DNA from: a virus
Reading direction: 5' to 3' (one strand)
Virus record (IMG/VR): IMGVR_UViG_3300030060_004082
Coordinates: 24,644-57,894 of that record
DNA length: 33,251 nt
A model generated the notes under the pieces. It did no database searches. It saw only the letters and a list, made by a program, of their open reading frames with translations, and was not told where the DNA came from. A program made the position numbers and the translations under genes. This document shows positions 29,661-33,251 of this stretch, in pieces (the stretch's first letter is position 1; every line of letters starts with the position of its first letter).

Positions 29661-30122
29661 TCAATCTGGACTATTCTCCACTATCCAAACAAATGCCCAA
29701 ACAAACCCCATAAACACTACCCAGGCAAAAGCTACAGTCCCTGCGAGGTTTAAATTTTTCCGTATCTCTTTCCTTCTAATTTTTATCCTGGCAACTTCTT
29801 TTTCATGGGCTAACCTGCTCTCCTCCATACGATTCTTAACGCTGGTATAAAGATCCCCTTGACCTTGTATCAGACAGATGTCTTTAAACTGTCTATCAAA
29901 ATTCTCTAACTGTCTCTTTGCGCTTTCCATCGCAAGAGCTTCTTTGTAGCTCATTGCTCCAGCTTTGGAACGCTCTACATCTCTGTACTTTTCGCTTGCC
30001 TCCCCCCACTTGCCTACTAATGATTGCAAACTATTAGCGTGTCCGGCACTTTCTTTAAGGGTACTTAGCCCATCATTAAGAACCTTGAGGGCTGACAGTA
30101 CGGCTGCAACTTCGCCTATCAT
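29661..30122 (-). CDS. Coiled-coil protein with C-terminal membrane segment (153 aa)
   Basis: Good ribosome site (GAGGTGCTGC). Residues 1-120 are helical with heptad-like runs (EVAAVLSALKVLNDGLSTLK, EALAMESAKRQLENFDRQFK), followed by a basic patch (ARIKIRRKEIRKN) and one hydrophobic segment at about 126-147 (AFAWVVFMGFVWAFVWIV). This topology (cytoplasmic coil, single tail anchor) could be an antiholin, an ejection/lysis regulator or an inner-membrane spanin-like part, but is not diagnostic. Confidence 0.6.
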   Translation of the reverse strand: MIGEVAAVLSALKVLNDGLSTLKESAGHANSLQSLVGKWGEASEKYRDVERSKAGAMSYKEALAMESAKRQLENFDRQFKDICLIQGQGDLYTSVKNRMEESRLAHEKEVARIKIRRKEIRKNLNLAGTVAFAWVVFMGFVWAFVWIVENSPD

Positions 30123-30131
30123 GCAGCACCT

Positions 30132-30311
30132 CTAAAAATCTTTTGACAGATATATTGCCGCTAAAATAAATGGATACATTGCCCAGATCAGACCTTCTAG
30201 TCTCGCCATACGCGACGATCCACGGTCTAACCGTTCTTCTATAGCTTTAAACCGAAGCGCACATTCTTTCTCATGAATTTCGATTTTGGATAATGCATCC
30301 TGGTCTGTCAT
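30132..30311 (-). CDS. Small membrane protein (59 aa), XhlA-like layout
   Basis: ATG 30311 overlaps the stop of the upstream tiny gene as ATGA. The product is a charged helix (DQDALSKIEIHEKECALRFK, AIEERLDRGSSRMARLE) followed by one membrane segment (GLIWAMYPFILAAIYLSKDF). A cytoplasmic coil with a C-terminal membrane anchor is the layout of small phage hemolysin/holin accessory proteins (XhlA type). Function not proven. Confidence 0.65.
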   Translation of the reverse strand: MTDQDALSKIEIHEKECALRFKAIEERLDRGSSRMARLEGLIWAMYPFILAAIYLSKDF

Positions 30312-30469
30312 TCCTTCGCTTTTCCGATATTAATCGCCAGCATATCAACGATCTTGTACGCCTTTGCAACCATAGAATCATCGGTGGGCGTAGGTGTCAT
30401 GGCAGCAATCGCACTACAGGCAGCGACTACGGCGGTTGCAACATTTAGCAAATCAATTAACTGATCCAT
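30308..30469 (-). CDS. Tiny Ala-rich membrane-type protein (53 aa)
   Basis: ATG 30469 follows GAGGTAATT, and the stop overlaps the next start (ATGA). The protein opens MDQLIDLLNVATAVVAACSA, goes on IAAMTPTPTDDSMVAKAYK and ends DMLAINIGKAKE. I recall small phage proteins with this TPTxDD...NIGKAK pattern. One hydrophobic Ala/Val stretch suggests membrane association; holin-like function is possible. Confidence 0.6.
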   Translation of the reverse strand: MDQLIDLLNVATAVVAACSAIAAMTPTPTDDSMVAKAYKIVDMLAINIGKAKE

Positions 30470-30479
30470 AATTACCTCT

Positions 30480-30650
30480 TTACTCTTCTACCGTTTCAAA
30501 ACTAGAACCGTTCCATCTTTTACCAAGGAGGGACTCATCATGGCTATCTATTTTCATATAATGGGAAGGCGGCGAATCAAACGGGGTATCGTAAGTAGTA
30601 ATCGCTTCACAAATAGAATCACCATTAAGAGAGGCATATGTGTTACTCAT
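30480..30650 (-). CDS. Small tail-associated hypothetical protein (56 aa)
   Basis: The ATG at 30650 is chosen for GGAGGTTATTGAAT upstream; the longer frame to 30716 would run inside the neighbouring gene. Product begins MSNTYASLNGDSICEAITTY and ends in HDESLLGKRWNGSSFETVEE. The RWNGSSFE end resembles the tips of small phage fibre or chaperone proteins. Overlaps the upstream gene by eight bases. Function unknown. Confidence 0.6.
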   Translation of the reverse strand: MSNTYASLNGDSICEAITTYDTPFDSPPSHYMKIDSHDESLLGKRWNGSSFETVEE

Positions 30651-30954
30651 ATTCAATAACCTCCCAATAAAGTGTACTTGCTGTATTTGTATTCCCAGCA
30701 TATCCACTCGTACCACCGTAAACCGTAAGTGTTGTAGTGGCAGTTAACGCTGCTCCAGATGTTGGTGCTGCCATCATATCCGCGCCACTACCACCACTTG
30801 TCTGCCCAGCCGTAATGCCATTCTTACAGCTTGCGCTAACAAAGGCTTTGCTTGTGTCTACCGCAGTAATTGTTACTGCTGTAGTACCACCATTACTGGG
30901 GGACGTACTACCCCGTTGTATGCTCTTAATAACTCTATTACCTAAAACTGCCAT
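30643..30954 (-). CDS. Small Thr/Ser/Gly-rich tail protein (103 aa)
   Basis: Good ribosome site (ATAGGAGTAATTT). The chain opens VLGNRVIKSIQRGSTSP and is beta-rich and Thr/Ser/Gly/Ala-rich (GGTTAVTITAVDTSKAFVSA, LTATTTLTVYGGTSGYAG). It looks like a tail-fibre or decoration protein and sits next to the fibre gene. No enzymatic motif. Confidence 0.65.
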   Translation of the reverse strand: MAVLGNRVIKSIQRGSTSPSNGGTTAVTITAVDTSKAFVSASCKNGITAGQTSGGSGADMMAAPTSGAALTATTTLTVYGGTSGYAGNTNTASTLYWEVIEYE

Positions 30955-30963
30955 AAATTACTC

Positions 30964-32316
30964 CTATAAACTGTGCCAGCCGATGGTGTCATTAACATAG
31001 ACTAGCTGGACAGAAGCACCAGAATTTAAAGTTCCGTCTTCAGCCGCAGAGTCTATCTTCTGGCTGCTTGTCCTACCTACAGTAACGGTGCCTGAACCTG
31101 CATTAGAAAGGGTTATTGTATCACCTGCAGACCCTGCCGGAAGGGTATGGGTTAATCCGCTGCCACTATTAGAGACATACTGACCTTTAGCCACTAAAGA
31201 CGTTGCAGTTGTGATGATAGACCATGCGCTATATTGTCCAGTGCCTGCATCCCAGCTTAAATTTCCAGACCCATCGGTTTGGAGATACTCATCAGCACTG
31301 CCATCTGTTGTTGGGAGGGTAAGCGTAAAACTTGAAGCAACAGTTCCCGGTGCCTGTAAAGCAACATATTGCCCTCCAGATGTGTCTTGTAATCTAAGAT
31401 CACCTTGAGCGGTTATATCTACCTGGGTAAATTCTGCCGCTGCCCCTGGCGTGTTAATCGTAGTCCAAGACAAGGTTCCTGATCCATTTGTTTTAAGAAC
31501 CTGACCAGAACTTCCATCTTCCGGTAATGTATAAGTGACACTGGAACTAACTGTAGCAGGGGCATCGAAACCAATATACTCCCCACCCGTAGTATCCTGA
31601 AGCCTTAAATCCCCCCTCGCTGTAATATCCACTTGAGTAAACGAGGCACCTGTCCCCGTAGCCGCTACGGTCACAAACCCAAGGTTTCCAGATCCATCTG
31701 TCTTTAGAACTTGAGAGGCAGAACCATCTGCCGATGGCAGCGTAAAAGTTACGTTAGAGCCAACCGTTGATGGGGCTTGGAGAGCAACATATTCTCCACC
31801 AGAACTATCTTCTAGCCTCAGATCTCCCTGTGCTGTAATATTTAATTGGGTGAGGGAGGCATTTGTTCCTGTCTTGATTAAATCTTCTATTGCCCCTAAA
31901 GCGTCAACTACAGCCGCACCGCCACCAGCGCCATCCAAATAAACTATTTTGGTTTTACCTGTTGCAATAGTTACATTAGCACCACTACCCTGGCTGATAG
32001 CAATACTTTGAGATCCAGTTGTTGCATTCTCTATGAACATAACCCGTGAAATAGTATCTGGAGCTATTGTTAATGTTCTTGTCGTACTTAATGTTGCCGT
32101 GCTTGTGACCTTAAAATACATAGCCCGTGCAGGGTCTGTTGCTCCGTTAGCTACCGTAGTTGTTGCGTTCGCATCACTAGAAAAACAATCTTGGGTGGCA
32201 TAGGATAAAGCCTCACCAATTAACTCTAGGTTAGTATTGGTGCTTGTACCCCACGTTCCTGACTCATCTCCAGTAGTTATTTCTTTTAATCGTAAATCAT
32301 TTACATACGTTGCCAT
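30964..32316 (-). CDS. Tail fibre protein with three 70-residue repeats (450 aa)
   Basis: Ribosome site GAGGTAACGGAA. The N-terminus ATYVNDLRLKEITTGDESGT is a common opening for phage tail fibre proteins. A Thr/Ser/Ala-rich region follows, then three copies of a repeat whose core is ITAQGDLRLQDTSGGEYVAL, a TLP and a DGSG-L-W end. The C-terminus continues beta-rich, with GLTHTLPAGSAGDTI and VYVNDTIGWHSL. This protein would form a trimeric fibre and may bind host receptors. No chaperone or cleavage domain seen. Confidence 0.8.
   Translation of the reverse strand: MATYVNDLRLKEITTGDESGTWGTSTNTNLELIGEALSYATQDCFSSDANATTTVANGATDPARAMYFKVTSTATLSTTRTLTIAPDTISRVMFIENATTGSQSIAISQGSGANVTIATGKTKIVYLDGAGGGAAVVDALGAIEDLIKTGTNASLTQLNITAQGDLRLEDSSGGEYVALQAPSTVGSNVTFTLPSADGSASQVLKTDGSGNLGFVTVAATGTGASFTQVDITARGDLRLQDTTGGEYIGFDAPATVSSSVTYTLPEDGSSGQVLKTNGSGTLSWTTINTPGAAAEFTQVDITAQGDLRLQDTSGGQYVALQAPGTVASSFTLTLPTTDGSADEYLQTDGSGNLSWDAGTGQYSAWSIITTATSLVAKGQYVSNSGSGLTHTLPAGSAGDTITLSNAGSGTVTVGRTSSQKIDSAAEDGTLNSGASVQLVYVNDTIGWHSL
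31252..31854 (-). repeat. Three degenerate about 70-residue coding repeats in the tail fibre
   Basis: Residues about 155-214, 226-284 and 296-355 of the fibre share TQ(L/V)(D/N)ITA(Q/R)GDLRL, GG(E/Q)Y, APxTVxS, TLP and L(K/Q)T(D/N)GSG. Period about 70 residues. The copies differ at the DNA level, so the array is old enough to have diverged. Confidence 0.85.
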
Positions 32317-32321
32317 TTCCG

Positions 32322-33251
32322 TTACCTCGCGTTGGCATATTTAAATGGGGACTTAGCAAAAGCTATGTACGAAAAGGTTCCTGAACTTGCATTCATAGCG
32401 GTTCCCGTGTTTCTTATTTTAAAACCGTTTGAGACATAATCTATCATGCCGTTTGTTTGTGTAGTTTCAGAATTAACAATGTCTGCAAACAATCCCTCAT
32501 TAACGGGATTAAAAGTATCTCGTTTGTTATCGTACATAAACCAATTTGCTGTTGAATCAGTACGTTTTATCATAGTAAAAGCAGGGCGAAACCCTGTGTA
32601 AATAAAGGGGCCGTCTACGTTTCCATTTCCCGTAAAAGAACCGCATTTTGAATACCCCTCTACTTCTGCGAAACAATACGCAACACCAGTTGTGCTGGCC
32701 GGAACAAGCCCTCCGACAGTAGCCCCAAAGACTGAGGACGTTGGAACTGCGGCTCCCCAGACTGTTGAATAACTGCCTTGTGCTGCGTTGGTATTTAACT
32801 GCATGTAGTCGTCAGTTGAGTCCATAGGTGGTTTTACCCAGACTGACCAGTTTCCTGAAGCCCCTGTACCTTTAGCTATAATATAATCAGGTACTGCGCC
32901 CAGCCCATGCCCAAATGTTGTTGACCCGCTTGAAGGCATTGTAAATGTGACAATGCTAAACCCTGCTGTTGTGTTTACGCTAACAGTGCTGTCTGTAGCT
33001 CCGTCATCATTAGTTGAACCAGACCCGTTGGCTTTCCAACTCCAAGCAACATATGTCTCATTGTTTTGGTTGTCACTTCCGCTGTTGGCAAGACTAAACC
33101 CATCAGAACTTATAGCAGAGATATATGGCCCTGATGTGCTTTCTGCGTTATTAGCATCAGGATATATAATTTTATAAGTCCCACTATCAACTCGTTGAGA
33201 ATCACTGACACCGTGATTTGCGTTAATGCTGCGGCATTTTATCCAAACCAA
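32322..33251 (-). CDS. DUF7483-like tail fibre / receptor-binding protein, N-terminus beyond the window
   Basis: The frame is open to the right edge, so the start is missing. Visible part: VWIKCRSINANHGVSDSQ, GFSIVTFTMPSSG, FGHGLGAVPDYIIAKGTG, GYSKCGSFTGNGNVDGPFIY, TGFRPAFTMIKRTD, FMYDNKRDTFNPVNEG, then SNGFKIRNTG and YIAFAKSPFKYANAR. This set of blocks is frequent in marine phage fibre proteins (DUF7483 in my memory). Beta-rich, no membrane segment. It would lie at the tail tip, next to the repeat-bearing fibre encoded downstream. Confidence 0.8.
   Translation of the reverse strand: MVWIKCRSINANHGVSDSQRVDSGTYKIIYPDANNAESTSGPYISAISSDGFSLANSGSDNQNNETYVAWSWKANGSGSTNDDGATDSTVSVNTTAGFSIVTFTMPSSGSTTFGHGLGAVPDYIIAKGTGASGNWSVWVKPPMDSTDDYMQLNTNAAQGSYSTVWGAAVPTSSVFGATVGGLVPASTTGVAYCFAEVEGYSKCGSFTGNGNVDGPFIYTGFRPAFTMIKRTDSTANWFMYDNKRDTFNPVNEGLFADIVNSETTQTNGMIDYVSNGFKIRNTGTAMNASSGTFSYIAFAKSPFKYANAR

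Noticed and set aside
30143-30170. TTGACA box on the plus strand as a promoter
   Set aside because: It is inside a minus-strand gene, has a poor -10 match and no plus-strand gene follows.
1-33251. Insertion sequences, integrase or attachment sites
   Set aside because: No transposase, integrase or repressor-like gene and no tRNA-like attachment site was seen; lifestyle cannot be decided from this part alone.

Overview
This window reads as part of the genome of a tailed double-stranded DNA phage (Caudoviricetes), most likely from a marine or other aquatic metagenome. There is no rRNA, tRNA or host-like housekeeping gene. Instead there are tightly packed, often overlapping small genes, a replication and recombination toolkit, a small terminase, large virion proteins, a lysis region and tail-fibre genes of types I associate with uncultured marine phages. 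The host cannot be fixed from sequence. A two-membrane host is likely, because a lipoprotein and exported small proteins sit beside the lysozyme. The large terminase, portal and major capsid genes are not in the window, so this is a partial genome or a circularly permuted contig cut elsewhere.

Layout. (1) 1-3685, plus strand: small hypothetical genes around a DNA cytosine-5 methyltransferase, which is overlapped almost completely by a second 327-codon reading frame. (2) 3682-9976, minus strand: read from 9976 downward, a primase-helicase, a Lys/Pro-rich protein, a thermonuclease, a DUF3310 protein, a tRNA-guanine-transglycosylase-like protein, small proteins, the small terminase and a membrane-anchored acidic protein. 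Two non-coding gaps stand out here: 5234-5418, with a predicted plus-strand small RNA, and 4649-4999, with a dense cluster of GGTGCA/TGCACC sites just upstream of the small terminase gene. (3) 9977-10121: a divergent promoter region. (4) 10122-15863, plus strand: a recombination module (AAA_24/Sak4-like ATPase, DUF669 SSB-like protein, XF1762-family protein, SF2 helicase, Cas4/RecB-like nuclease), interrupted at 11846-12087 by a strongly structured non-coding stretch that includes a possible H-type pseudoknot. (5) 15820-33251, minus strand: a DUF1064 nuclease-like gene, then the late genes. Read from the right end (33251) downward these are tail fibres, small membrane proteins, an exported protein, a lipoprotein, a class 3 lipase, an EF-hand membrane protein, a GH24 lysozyme, a P22 gp10-like structural protein, small basic proteins, Gly-rich virion proteins and a 1351-residue probable ejection protein.

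How it fits together. The primase-helicase copies the genome. The Sak4-like ATPase, SSB-like protein, helicase and exonuclease form an annealing/recombination set. The methyltransferase and perhaps the transglycosylase-like protein protect or modify nucleic acid. The late minus-strand block builds the particle and opens the host envelope. All functional names come from motif recognition by eye; no database search was run.
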